A stretch of DNA of 64,000 nucleotides, taken from NCBI GenBank assembly GCA_028285545.1, contig JANQPA010000041.1, positions 81,287 to 145,286 of the forward strand. Reading direction: 5' to 3'. The DNA comes from Saprospiraceae bacterium. Lineage in GTDB: Bacteria; Bacteroidota; Bacteroidia; Chitinophagales; Saprospiraceae. The notes below the pieces were generated by a model. It did no database searches, was not told where the DNA came from, and saw nothing but the letters and a program-made list of their open reading frames with translations. Position numbers and translations under genes: made by a program. Each line of letters begins with the position of its first letter. The stretch's first letter is position 1. Positions 24,648 to 32,447 of this stretch are shown piece after piece.

Positions 24648-26765
24648 TCAAAGACTTTCAGTTTTTGCGAAAACAGGCATCTCTATTGTGACGGTGGTCC
24701 CATTTTCAATCTCAGGATGAAAAGTAAGGGTAGCACCCAATTCCGCACAAAGAGATTTTAAATTATTTAGTCCGGTACCTCCCTTTTCTTTAACTTTTTC
24801 CGGATCAAAACCAATGCCATTGTCTTCTACCATAATATTTATTTGATCTCCAAAACGATTGATCTGGAGACTAAACCAATCTGCCTTTGCATGCAATAAA
24901 ATGTTGTTGACCAGAATATGAATAACACGATACAACTTCCTTTCTTTATTTGTATCCAGTCTTTGACTCATTCCATTGGTAGCAAATTCAACCTTCATAC
25001 TTTGTGAATCACGGATGTGGTTCAGCATATGTTCAATTTCCTTGACCAAGCCTCGATTGGGTAAGTTTACTGGCAAGGCTCCTTTTGATATGCGGCGCAC
25101 CTCTTCACAAACTTCATCCAATAAAATATTGGCTTTCTCAAATTGGTGCTGATTTTCATCTTTGAGGGTATTAATCTTATCATTTAAATTGGTAAAATAG
25201 AGCTTAATGGTAGACAACATGCCCCCCAGACGGTCATGTAACTCCTTGGATACCCAGTTTAGCAGTCGCTCACTGTCATCTATTTGAAGGTAATTTCGCT
25301 CTACCTCTAATTCTTGTAGTGCATTACTCAGGCGTTGCTCTGTAAGCCATTGCTGTTGCTGTACAAGCTTTCTTTTCTGGTTATTGTAAATGGCTACCAG
25401 TGCTGCTGCAATTCCAAATAAAAGCAAAAGCCCTAGTGCCATTATTCCTATGAGGGTCATGTTACGGTATTTTTTTTCCTTAGCCTGTGCCAACATGGCT
25501 TGCTGATCATTCAGTAGCTGAGCCGACCTGTTGAGTTCAACTAATGCGTTCTCTCTATTTTCAGTAAGTGAATCTGATCGGGAGCTGTATTCTAAATTAG
25601 TGGCATAGGCTTTTTCTAATTCATTATTTAAGGCATAAGTCGTTGAAAGTTTGTAGTATAGTTCTTTTTCGAGTTCAAGGATAGAAAGTGAATCAACCAG
25701 TTTTTTACATGCTTCAAAGGAATTTATGGCCTTGCTAAATTCATTTTGTTGATAATAATTTTTTCCAATTGCGAAATGCAGAAAAGCCCCTTCCGTATAA
25801 TCTTGAACTTCCAGGGCCGATTCTAATCCTTTTTGAAAATTCTCATTAGCTTCATCATATTCTTTTCTTGCTCGATGGATCATTCCCTTATTTCGGAACT
25901 GCAGAATTTTTTCGGAAGAGTCCAAAAAATTAGCCAAGTCATCTGTTTTGCCCCAATAATATAGGGCAGAGTCCAAGAGGCCCAGTCTATAGTTAGCAGC
26001 GCTTAATTGAAGGTTGGCCTTCGCAAGGTTAGTTGAATCCCATTTAGGAAATAGCCTTATAGCTTCGTGAAATTTAGATTTTGCCGATTGGAACAAATTT
26101 AACTCCAGTAGACAAGCTCCTTCATTAATATACAAAGGGCCCATTTGATTAGGCTTCCGCAAGGACCGGCTTTTTTCAAATTGTACCAAGGCAATTTCAT
26201 AATTTCCTGTCCTGAATAATAGATCTCCAAGATTGTTATGAATTTTAGCTTTGAGTCGGTTTAATTTACCTTCATCACCCTCATAGACTTTGAGGGCTGC
26301 CAAACCATCATATAAATATTGAATGCCCTTTTCAAACTGGCCTTTCTTGTTGCGATACAAGACTCCAAGGCTGTTAAAACAACTGGCAACACCCCAATGG
26401 TCTCCAATCTTATTACGAATGGCAATAGCCTCAGAATAATAATCTTCTGCCTGGTCTAAAGCCCCATTATCTTTTGCCATGTGTCCAAGAACAACATTAG
26501 CCCCTGCCTTACCTAGTTGGTCATTTAGAAGATCTGCTAATTTTAAGGCCTTTTGCCCATATTCATTTCCCGCATCAAATTTTTTCCTCAAATAGAGTTT
26601 AAATGCCAATTCATTCCAAATCTCAATTAGTTCGGGGTGATTGTCTTCCCTCCTCTCTGCTTGTTGTTCTAATTCATCAATTGACATCTTGATCCAATCT
26701 TGTTGTGCCACAAGAGGTCCTGAAATGAATAGATAGCAAGTCAAAAAAATTAGCCATCGTTTCAT
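24648..26765 (-). CDS. TPR-repeat sensor histidine kinase (HisKA_3-like)
   Basis: A 705-aa kinase with signal peptide (LIFLTCYLFISGPLVAQ). Residues ~30-400 are tetratricopeptide repeats, such as GKAGANVVLGHMAKDNGALD and VASCFNSLGVLYRN, which face the periplasm. One membrane helix lies at ~437-460 (TLIGIMALGLLLLFGIAAAL), then a coiled coil. The dimerisation/phospho-acceptor motif is SKELHDRLGGMLSTIK with His510. The HATPase_c part has a degenerate N-box (VIHILVNNILLHAKAD), a G1 box DNGIGFDP and a G2 box GGTGLNNLKSLC. This is the standard Bacteroidota partner of NarL-type regulators. Signals would be read by protein-protein contact of the TPR array. It is transcribed with the 138-aa gene 38 bp upstream. 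Confidence 0.92.
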   Translation of the reverse strand: MKRWLIFLTCYLFISGPLVAQQDWIKMSIDELEQQAERREDNHPELIEIWNELAFKLYLRKKFDAGNEYGQKALKLADLLNDQLGKAGANVVLGHMAKDNGALDQAEDYYSEAIAIRNKIGDHWGVASCFNSLGVLYRNKKGQFEKGIQYLYDGLAALKVYEGDEGKLNRLKAKIHNNLGDLLFRTGNYEIALVQFEKSRSLRKPNQMGPLYINEGACLLELNLFQSAKSKFHEAIRLFPKWDSTNLAKANLQLSAANYRLGLLDSALYYWGKTDDLANFLDSSEKILQFRNKGMIHRARKEYDEANENFQKGLESALEVQDYTEGAFLHFAIGKNYYQQNEFSKAINSFEACKKLVDSLSILELEKELYYKLSTTYALNNELEKAYATNLEYSSRSDSLTENRENALVELNRSAQLLNDQQAMLAQAKEKKYRNMTLIGIMALGLLLLFGIAAALVAIYNNQKRKLVQQQQWLTEQRLSNALQELEVERNYLQIDDSERLLNWVSKELHDRLGGMLSTIKLYFTNLNDKINTLKDENQHQFEKANILLDEVCEEVRRISKGALPVNLPNRGLVKEIEHMLNHIRDSQSMKVEFATNGMSQRLDTNKERKLYRVIHILVNNILLHAKADWFSLQINRFGDQINIMVEDNGIGFDPEKVKEKGGTGLNNLKSLCAELGATLTFHPEIENGTTVTIEMPVFAKTESL

Positions 26766-26803
26766 AAAAAAAAGGTTAACCCATCAAAGAAAAGCTGGGG
26801 TGA

Positions 26804-27220
26804 TTATGCATTCATTTTTTCGATCGGACGATCTACTTCATTTGCACCAGTTGTACCTGAAGAAGTACTACCACCATCTTCTTCTTCTGGTGGATCATCC
26901 GGGTCTCTTGAAAAAACTGCTTTTCTAAAAACTGCTTTTACTTCAAAAATACCGCGATCATCCTCAAAAGGAACTGCTCCGAACGAAATAATGTGATTAA
27001 CAGGTGTTATACTTGGTAATGAAGGAATGTCGAGGTCTTCTTCAATAATTAGGTCTACTTTAAAAACATTATTTTCGTCAGGCTCGTCAGAATGCAACCT
27101 AAAGCCTGCTGCTCGAAAATTAGTGCTTTTACAATAGGTTATGGCATGCAGCAAATATTCTTTGGGCTTGCCGATTACCGTAATACTGAAAAGCTCAACT
27201 TGGGGAGTGTCTAACCTCAT
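26804..27220 (-). CDS. Acidic 138-aa protein of unknown function
   Basis: Not recognised. Residues 1-105 look like a compact alpha/beta domain (VELFSITVIGKPKEYLLHAI, FKVDLIIEEDLDIPSLPSIT, HIISFGAVPFEDDRG). The last ~35 are a disordered acidic Ser/Gly tail (DPDDPPEEEDGGSTSSGTTG). No signal peptide or membrane helix. It is the first gene of the kinase-regulator operon and divergent from the caspase-like gene at 27445, sharing a 224-bp promoter region that holds the third operator palindrome. It might be a regulator or substrate of the protease cluster; this is inference only. Confidence 0.7.
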   Translation of the reverse strand: MRLDTPQVELFSITVIGKPKEYLLHAITYCKSTNFRAAGFRLHSDEPDENNVFKVDLIIEEDLDIPSLPSITPVNHIISFGAVPFEDDRGIFEVKAVFRKAVFSRDPDDPPEEEDGGSTSSGTTGANEVDRPIEKMNA

Positions 27221-27238
27221 GTGAGTTGGGTTTAATAT

Positions 27239-27255
27239 TTAGGATTTTATCCTAA
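27239..27255. promoter_or_regulatory. Everted operator-like dyad TTAGGA-N5-TCCTAA
   Basis: TTAGGA (27239-27244) and TCCTAA (27250-27255) with a 5-bp spacer, that is, the same half-sites as the main operator in the opposite arrangement. It lies 18 bp upstream of the start codon of the 138-aa gene. It could be a second contact site or a repression site. Confidence 0.4.
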
Positions 27256-27313
27256 GATACAAAATAAGTTCTACTATTCGATGACAAAGATCTTTACTAA
27301 ATCGATTTAAGGG

Positions 27314-27333
27314 TATCCTAATATTTTAGGATA
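27314..27333. promoter_or_regulatory. Palindromic operator-like site 3 (full 8-bp arms)
   Basis: TATCCTAA-TATT-TTAGGATA: the most complete copy, with perfect 8-bp arms and a 4-bp spacer. It lies 93 bp from the start of the 138-aa gene and 111 bp from that of the caspase-like gene, in their shared divergent promoter. A further half-site, ATTAGGA, follows at 27348-27354. Confidence 0.65.
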
Positions 27334-27444
27334 TCCTTTCCATAAGGATTAGGAGAAAAAGAAGGTAAATTCTTTTTTATCTTGTAGTTATAAATGTAAA
27401 ATCACCAATTAGATCTTTTCCGGCTCTTCAAATCATTCAGCTGT

Positions 27445-29796
27445 ATGGCCCAATTATATTCATTATTAGTTGCGATTTGTGATTATCCGAATCCTGCCCA
27501 CCGTCTTGAGGGCTGTATCAATGACCTGAACCACATGAAAGCTCATTTGGAGGAATATTGTGCTGACAATCAATTAGAGCTTAATACCGAGATCCAAATT
27601 AATGAGCAGGCAAGCAGAGAAAATATTATACAAGGGTTTAAGACTTTTGAAAAAGCAAATAAAGGGGATCATTGTCTGTTTTTTTTTGCTGGCCATGGTT
27701 CTCAATGCAGGGCGCCCAAAGAATTCTGGCACATGGAATCTGACAGACTAAATGAGACCCTGGTTTGTTGGGATAGTCGCACTGAAGGTGGAAGAGATTT
27801 GATAGATAAAGAATTATCCTACCTCATATGGAAAGCTACTTATAAGAAAGAAGTAAATTTTCTCTCCATCACCGATTGTTGTCACAGTGGGAGCAGTATG
27901 CGTTTTCATCCCATTAAAGAAAGGCGAGTAAGTCAGTTTGGAACTGCTCCGACTATAGAGGAATATTTGGGTTTTGACCAATATAAAAAAGAAGATGAAA
28001 ACACTTATATACCTCCTCAGGGCATTTATATTCATTTGGCAGCCGCCCAATCTCACCAAACAGCCAAAGAAGTAAGGTCCGAGGATGGAGAACAAAGAGG
28101 AGTATTTACCTATATGCTTTTAGAGGTTTTAAAAGGGGCTATTACTCCCCTTAGCTACAACGAAATAATTAGCAGAACTCGCTTTCGCATTCAACGATAT
28201 TTTCATGATCAATATCCTATGCTGGAGGCTAGTCAGGAAAAAGATAAAAACAAAATATTTCTCGGCTCTCAAACACTACAAACTAAATCAGATTTATTAG
28301 TTAGCTGGAACAAAACTAAAGGATGGGTAATCAATGCCGGGAGATTCCAACAAATCCAGGGTGAAGAGGTGGACAATCCTAGCATTTTTCAATTACTAGA
28401 AGGAGATCATCAAGTTTTGGCCAAAAAAGTGTATGTGGATCATTCGAGCATTTCAAACATGCCCGATTTTAATAAAGACAAAATATATCCTGCAAGATTG
28501 GTATCTTCTGGCGTTCCAAAAATTATAATAGCCTTTGCTCCGGATAGCGAAGAACAAGGTGTTAGTATCCTTGATTCCCAACTTTCACTTAAGCCTTCCA
28601 TTTTTTTTACATTTTCAAAGTCTTCAAAAGATGCTCAATTTTTAATCCATGCTAAAAATGGAGCTTATTACCTAAGTGGTCCTCTTGATAACAAACCATT
28701 ATTTAAAAAAATACATGGATACAAAACAGAAAATGCCCTAAAATTTATTGGTGAATTTGAAAAAGTAATACACTGGCAGCAAATTCTTGAACTCAGTCAT
28801 AGCAATTCTGGCATTTCTTCCGAAAACATTAAAATTAACCTGTTAAGGAGCAAAGTGTCTGAAGATAATATGGATTTTGAAATGGTCAACTGGCAGGAGC
28901 CAGGCCTATTCAAATATGGGATCGAAAAGGGTTCTTTCAAAAATCCCACCTTTCGCTTAAGTATTAAAAATACAGACTTCCGACCTGTTTGGGTCAGCGT
29001 TTTATATTTGGGAGTGGATTACAGTATTTCAAATATTTTAATGGCTTCAGAAAGATTAAGCGCTGGGAAGGAAGCCTGGTGCGGCTTCAACCAAGATGGA
29101 CATTTTAATAAAAACATACCTATTGTAGTATTAGATTCGCTTCATAAGCAGGGAATAACCAAATCCACAAATTATTTGAAAATAATTGTGAGTACCTCCG
29201 CGTTTGTTACAGATCAATTCAATCAGACTGGCATACAACTGGATACTGTCCGGGGGTCTGAGAATAGAGCAGCTAAAAAACGGGCTCGTAAACAAGATTG
29301 GCTTATTCAAACGATTCCCATTGCGATTTACCGCCCCCTTTTTCCAACTATTTTAACAAATCAAGAACCTGTTGAATTATTTGGTCATCAAATTAAAGCT
29401 CCAGAAGGATTTTCAGCTGAAGTGCATCTCGAAACCCTGGAAGCAGCTTCTAATCATTTAACCTTTAGTCCTGGTTTACCACAAAAGCAAGGGAAGCCAT
29501 TGATTCCTTTTGACCTTGGTCCTTCTGAGGTTCAACCAGAACTTAGTGTAATGGTCTTTAGTAATTGCGAAGGCCTGGAAAATATTTCTAAGGAGCAGCC
29601 ACTTCAAATCAATTTGAGGAATGAAGAGGAGAGTCGTGGATTGGAAATCTACTTTTTTTCTTTAAAAGATGATGGTTTTATCCCTGTCGAAGGTTCTTAC
29701 CGCCAGGGAATCTGGCAGATGGACGAAGGTGATGTAAATACCTTAGAAAAAGAAGGAGGTTTTAGATTGTTTTTCTTTGATCAGATTCAGGGTTAA
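27445..29796 (+). CDS. Caspase-like (C14) peptidase C with extended C-terminal region
   Basis: A 783-aa protein. The caspase domain has YSLLVAICDYPNPAHRLEGC, catalytic His84 (FFFAGHGSQ) and Cys146 (ITDCCHSGS), and LAAAQSHQTAKE. Then comes the segment shared with the two caspases at 12-16 kb (GWVINAGRFQQIQGEEVD). A middle domain and the beta-rich module PVWVSVLYLGVDYSISNIL...YLKIIVSTSAF follow. A further ~150-residue tail has no counterpart in the other two (AIYRPLFPTILTNQEPVELF onward). No signal peptide. It is divergent from the kinase-regulator operon, with an operator-like palindrome 111 bp upstream, so it is probably under the two-component system. Confidence 0.88.
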   Translation: MAQLYSLLVAICDYPNPAHRLEGCINDLNHMKAHLEEYCADNQLELNTEIQINEQASRENIIQGFKTFEKANKGDHCLFFFAGHGSQCRAPKEFWHMESDRLNETLVCWDSRTEGGRDLIDKELSYLIWKATYKKEVNFLSITDCCHSGSSMRFHPIKERRVSQFGTAPTIEEYLGFDQYKKEDENTYIPPQGIYIHLAAAQSHQTAKEVRSEDGEQRGVFTYMLLEVLKGAITPLSYNEIISRTRFRIQRYFHDQYPMLEASQEKDKNKIFLGSQTLQTKSDLLVSWNKTKGWVINAGRFQQIQGEEVDNPSIFQLLEGDHQVLAKKVYVDHSSISNMPDFNKDKIYPARLVSSGVPKIIIAFAPDSEEQGVSILDSQLSLKPSIFFTFSKSSKDAQFLIHAKNGAYYLSGPLDNKPLFKKIHGYKTENALKFIGEFEKVIHWQQILELSHSNSGISSENIKINLLRSKVSEDNMDFEMVNWQEPGLFKYGIEKGSFKNPTFRLSIKNTDFRPVWVSVLYLGVDYSISNILMASERLSAGKEAWCGFNQDGHFNKNIPIVVLDSLHKQGITKSTNYLKIIVSTSAFVTDQFNQTGIQLDTVRGSENRAAKKRARKQDWLIQTIPIAIYRPLFPTILTNQEPVELFGHQIKAPEGFSAEVHLETLEAASNHLTFSPGLPQKQGKPLIPFDLGPSEVQPELSVMVFSNCEGLENISKEQPLQINLRNEEESRGLEIYFFSLKDDGFIPVEGSYRQGIWQMDEGDVNTLEKEGGFRLFFFDQIQG

Positions 29797-29833
29797 AAGT
29801 GATAAAATATCATTTAAAAACTGGCATTTTGTA

Positions 29834-30997
29834 TCATTTTACCGAAAACCGATAAACTGTTTTGGAAGAGTATTCTTCTCCTGGATTTAAAGTCACAGAA
29901 GGAAAGGAAGCTTGGTTGGGAGAATCAGGGTAATGCTGTGTTTCCAAGCATAAACCATAGCGGTGATGATAGACCTTCCCTTCTTTTCCGACATTACTTC
30001 CATCGAGAAAATTTCCACTGTAAAACTGAAGACCAGGTTCAGTAGTCAATATTTCCATAAATCTACCAGAATTAACCTCATAAAGACTGGCTATTTTTTC
30101 CAATCCTTCATTATTTCGATTCAGGACAAAATTGTGGTCATATCCAAGGCCATACTCCAACTGTGTATCTTCAAAGTCAATTCTTTTTCCGATTGAAGTG
30201 GCTGTCCGGAAATCAAAGGGCGTTCCGTCGACATCCTGAAAAATTCCAGTAGGAATTAAAGTTTCATCTACAGGTGTGAACTGATCAGCATTTATCATAA
30301 GCTCATGGCTGAGAATGTCCCCATTTCCTGCCCCTCCCAGGTTGAAATAAGAATGATTGGTGAGATTACAAATGGTTTTTTTATCAGTAGAGGCTGAATA
30401 ACTAATACTTAATGAATTATCTTCTGTCAATAAATAAATAACCTCTATCGACAGATTACCTGGATACCCTTCTTCCATATCCTTACTCAAATAATTTAGT
30501 GCTAAGCCTACAGCACTTTCTTCTTCTATTTCACTAGCTTGCCATAAAACCTTATCAAAACCTTTAATTCCTCCATGCAGATGGTTTGGTCCATTATTGG
30601 TTGCCAATGAGTAGTTTTCTCCATCTAAACTAAACTTTCCTTTTGCGATCCTATTACCATACCGGCCGATAATGGCTCCAAAATAAGGATGCTCGTCGAC
30701 ATAATTCCCAATACTATCAAAGCCTAACACAATGTCACCAAAGCTGCCATTTTTATCTTTGGTTTTTAAGGAAACGATTATTCCGCCATAATTGGTTATT
30801 TGAACCTCTGTCCCATCAACATTCTTTAAAGTAAAGAGGTAAGCGGGGCCATCTGGTGAATCACCAAAATAAGTTTTTGTAATGGTGCTTTTTTGGAGGA
30901 TTACTTTTTCAGAAGATTTATCATTCGATTTATCTTCCTGGCAAGCAGTGAAAACCATCATTAATGATATCAAGGGCAGAAGGACAGTGATTTTCAT
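29834..30997 (-). CDS. Aldose 1-epimerase (mutarotase), lipoprotein
   Basis: A 387-aa enzyme of the galactose-mutarotase family interconverting alpha and beta anomers of aldoses. Lipoprotein signal with acylated Cys19 (MMVFTACQEDK), so it sits in the periplasm or outer membrane. Family motifs: TNYGGIIVSL, GRYGNRIAKGKF, NHLHGG with catalytic His, NLTNHSYFNLGG with the second His, and CLETQHYPDSPNQ with the catalytic Glu. It is the last gene of the polysaccharide utilisation locus, 35 bp after a sulfatase, and would mutarotate sugars released by the neighbouring enzymes (L-arabinose or galactose are suitable). Confidence 0.93.
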   Translation of the reverse strand: MKITVLLPLISLMMVFTACQEDKSNDKSSEKVILQKSTITKTYFGDSPDGPAYLFTLKNVDGTEVQITNYGGIIVSLKTKDKNGSFGDIVLGFDSIGNYVDEHPYFGAIIGRYGNRIAKGKFSLDGENYSLATNNGPNHLHGGIKGFDKVLWQASEIEEESAVGLALNYLSKDMEEGYPGNLSIEVIYLLTEDNSLSISYSASTDKKTICNLTNHSYFNLGGAGNGDILSHELMINADQFTPVDETLIPTGIFQDVDGTPFDFRTATSIGKRIDFEDTQLEYGLGYDHNFVLNRNNEGLEKIASLYEVNSGRFMEILTTEPGLQFYSGNFLDGSNVGKEGKVYHHRYGLCLETQHYPDSPNQASFPSVTLNPGEEYSSKTVYRFSVK

Positions 30998-31032
30998 AAT
31001 TTTCTTATTATTGTTGAACTATTCTTTGATTA

Positions 31033-32439
31033 TTATTTTTTCCATTGCCTGTCAATGGCATTGAGTTCTGTTTCTATCCCTTTATCACCTTGTTGCTTCA
31101 TCCAGGCTAACAGCTTTTTTTTAAGTTTATTAATTTTGGCATGGTATTCAGCCTTTTGGCTAAGATTATTGAGTTCATAGGGATCTTTTTGCAAATCATA
31201 GAACTCCCATTCTGGTCTTATCTCATAAGCTTTTACCCGTTCTGCTGCAAAGGTATTACCAGATTCAGCTTCTTCCATCCAGGAGCCAAAAATCCCATAA
31301 GGACCCTGCCGGGCAATAACCATATTGCTGAATTTATTTTGCCAGTTTATGTTCCAGATCAATCGATAATTTTTGGTCCTGATCGTCCGAATTCCATAAG
31401 CCTCCGGGCCATCATATATTCCTTTTGATGTTTGGATGCCAAAAACAGCTTTATGATGAACCTTTTTTTTCTTTTTCAAAATAGGAAGAAAGCTTTTTCC
31501 ATCCAGGTCGTATTTAGATGTATTATCCTTAATAATCTCAAGTAGAGTGGGCAAAACGTCTATATATTGAATCATAGCATCTGTTGATGAATTAGCTTCC
31601 ACCAATCCAGGATATCTTATAATAGCCGCCGACCTTAATCCGGTATCATAACAAGTCCATTTACAGTGAGGAAAATTAGAACCTTGCTCAGATAGGTAAA
31701 TAACAATTGTCTGATTAGCTTCACCGCTTTCTTCCAAATACTGCATACAGGTACCTAGCTGCTGATCAAAATAGCTAATCTCGGCATAATAATTAACCAG
31801 ACCTGCCCTTGTTTTTTCGGTATCAACCAAATAAGGGGGCAAGGTCAATTTCTTAGCATCATACTTAGAGGCATCTCCCTTATTCCAAGGACTGTGAGCC
31901 TGATTGGACGAAACCACCAGACACCAAGGCTGATCTTTTGAGGATTCTATAAATTCTTTGACTTTTGAGAGATCTAGATCAAGCCCTTTACCATTGTCGT
32001 GTTCGCGGCCTCCGAGATGCTCAAAAGGAAAGTTAGCTTCTGGCTGATAGTGTTTTTTACCAATTAGGGCTGACCTATAGCCTTTTCTTTCCAGGTAATG
32101 AGGCAGGCTGCGAATACGATCATGAACTTTGCTATGATTAGGGTAAGCACCGTTGCGCACAGGGTGGATGCCAGTAAAAAGGCTCATACGGGTAGGTGCA
32201 CACATTGGAGATGAATTAAAACAGTAATTAAATTTCATCCCTTCTTTTGCCAGTTTATCAATATTGGGGGTTTGGACTTCATCATTCCCATAACATCCAA
32301 GGTCATGATAGGTTAGATCATCAGAAAGAATGATCATAATATTTGGAAGGCTAGTTGCCTTTGGAGTTTGCCCAAATAACTCATAACAAATAAGAGAGAG
32401 TACCATAAAAAGAGTGAACCTCATTATTCTTAGTTTCAT
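31033..32439 (-). CDS. Sulfatase 1 (S1 family, sulfamidase-like)
   Basis: A 468-aa sulfatase with a cleavable signal peptide (SLICYELFGQ, ~residue 24). Ca-binding IMIILSDDLTYHDLGCYG (Asp40-Asp41). The formylglycine motif CAPTR has Cys80 (SPMCAPTRMSLFTG), which must be oxidised by a maturase. Then come ALIGKKH and VIYLSEQGSNFPHCKW. Among S1 enzymes the layout resembles heparan N-sulfatase/sulfamidase types, but the substrate here is more likely set by the locus. It lies 8 bp after the DUF1680 gene at 32448, so the two are co-transcribed and presumably act on the same residue. Confidence 0.9.
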   Translation of the reverse strand: MKLRIMRFTLFMVLSLICYELFGQTPKATSLPNIMIILSDDLTYHDLGCYGNDEVQTPNIDKLAKEGMKFNYCFNSSPMCAPTRMSLFTGIHPVRNGAYPNHSKVHDRIRSLPHYLERKGYRSALIGKKHYQPEANFPFEHLGGREHDNGKGLDLDLSKVKEFIESSKDQPWCLVVSSNQAHSPWNKGDASKYDAKKLTLPPYLVDTEKTRAGLVNYYAEISYFDQQLGTCMQYLEESGEANQTIVIYLSEQGSNFPHCKWTCYDTGLRSAAIIRYPGLVEANSSTDAMIQYIDVLPTLLEIIKDNTSKYDLDGKSFLPILKKKKKVHHKAVFGIQTSKGIYDGPEAYGIRTIRTKNYRLIWNINWQNKFSNMVIARQGPYGIFGSWMEEAESGNTFAAERVKAYEIRPEWEFYDLQKDPYELNNLSQKAEYHAKINKLKKKLLAWMKQQGDKGIETELNAIDRQWKK

Positions 32440-32447
32440 TGGGCAGC

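Noticed and set aside
24568..24651. N-terminal extension of the response regulator from TTG 24651
   Set aside because: The receiver domain normally starts at MINILLADDHK; the 28 extra residues have no family support.
10308..29796. Reading the cluster as a CRISPR-associated or CBASS system
   Set aside because: No repeats, Cas proteins, nucleotidyltransferase/cyclase or cyclic-nucleotide effector were seen.
29797..29833. Weak dyad between caspase C and the epimerase gene
   Set aside because: AAGTGATA/TATCATTT has a wobble pair and no T run; too weak to call a terminator.
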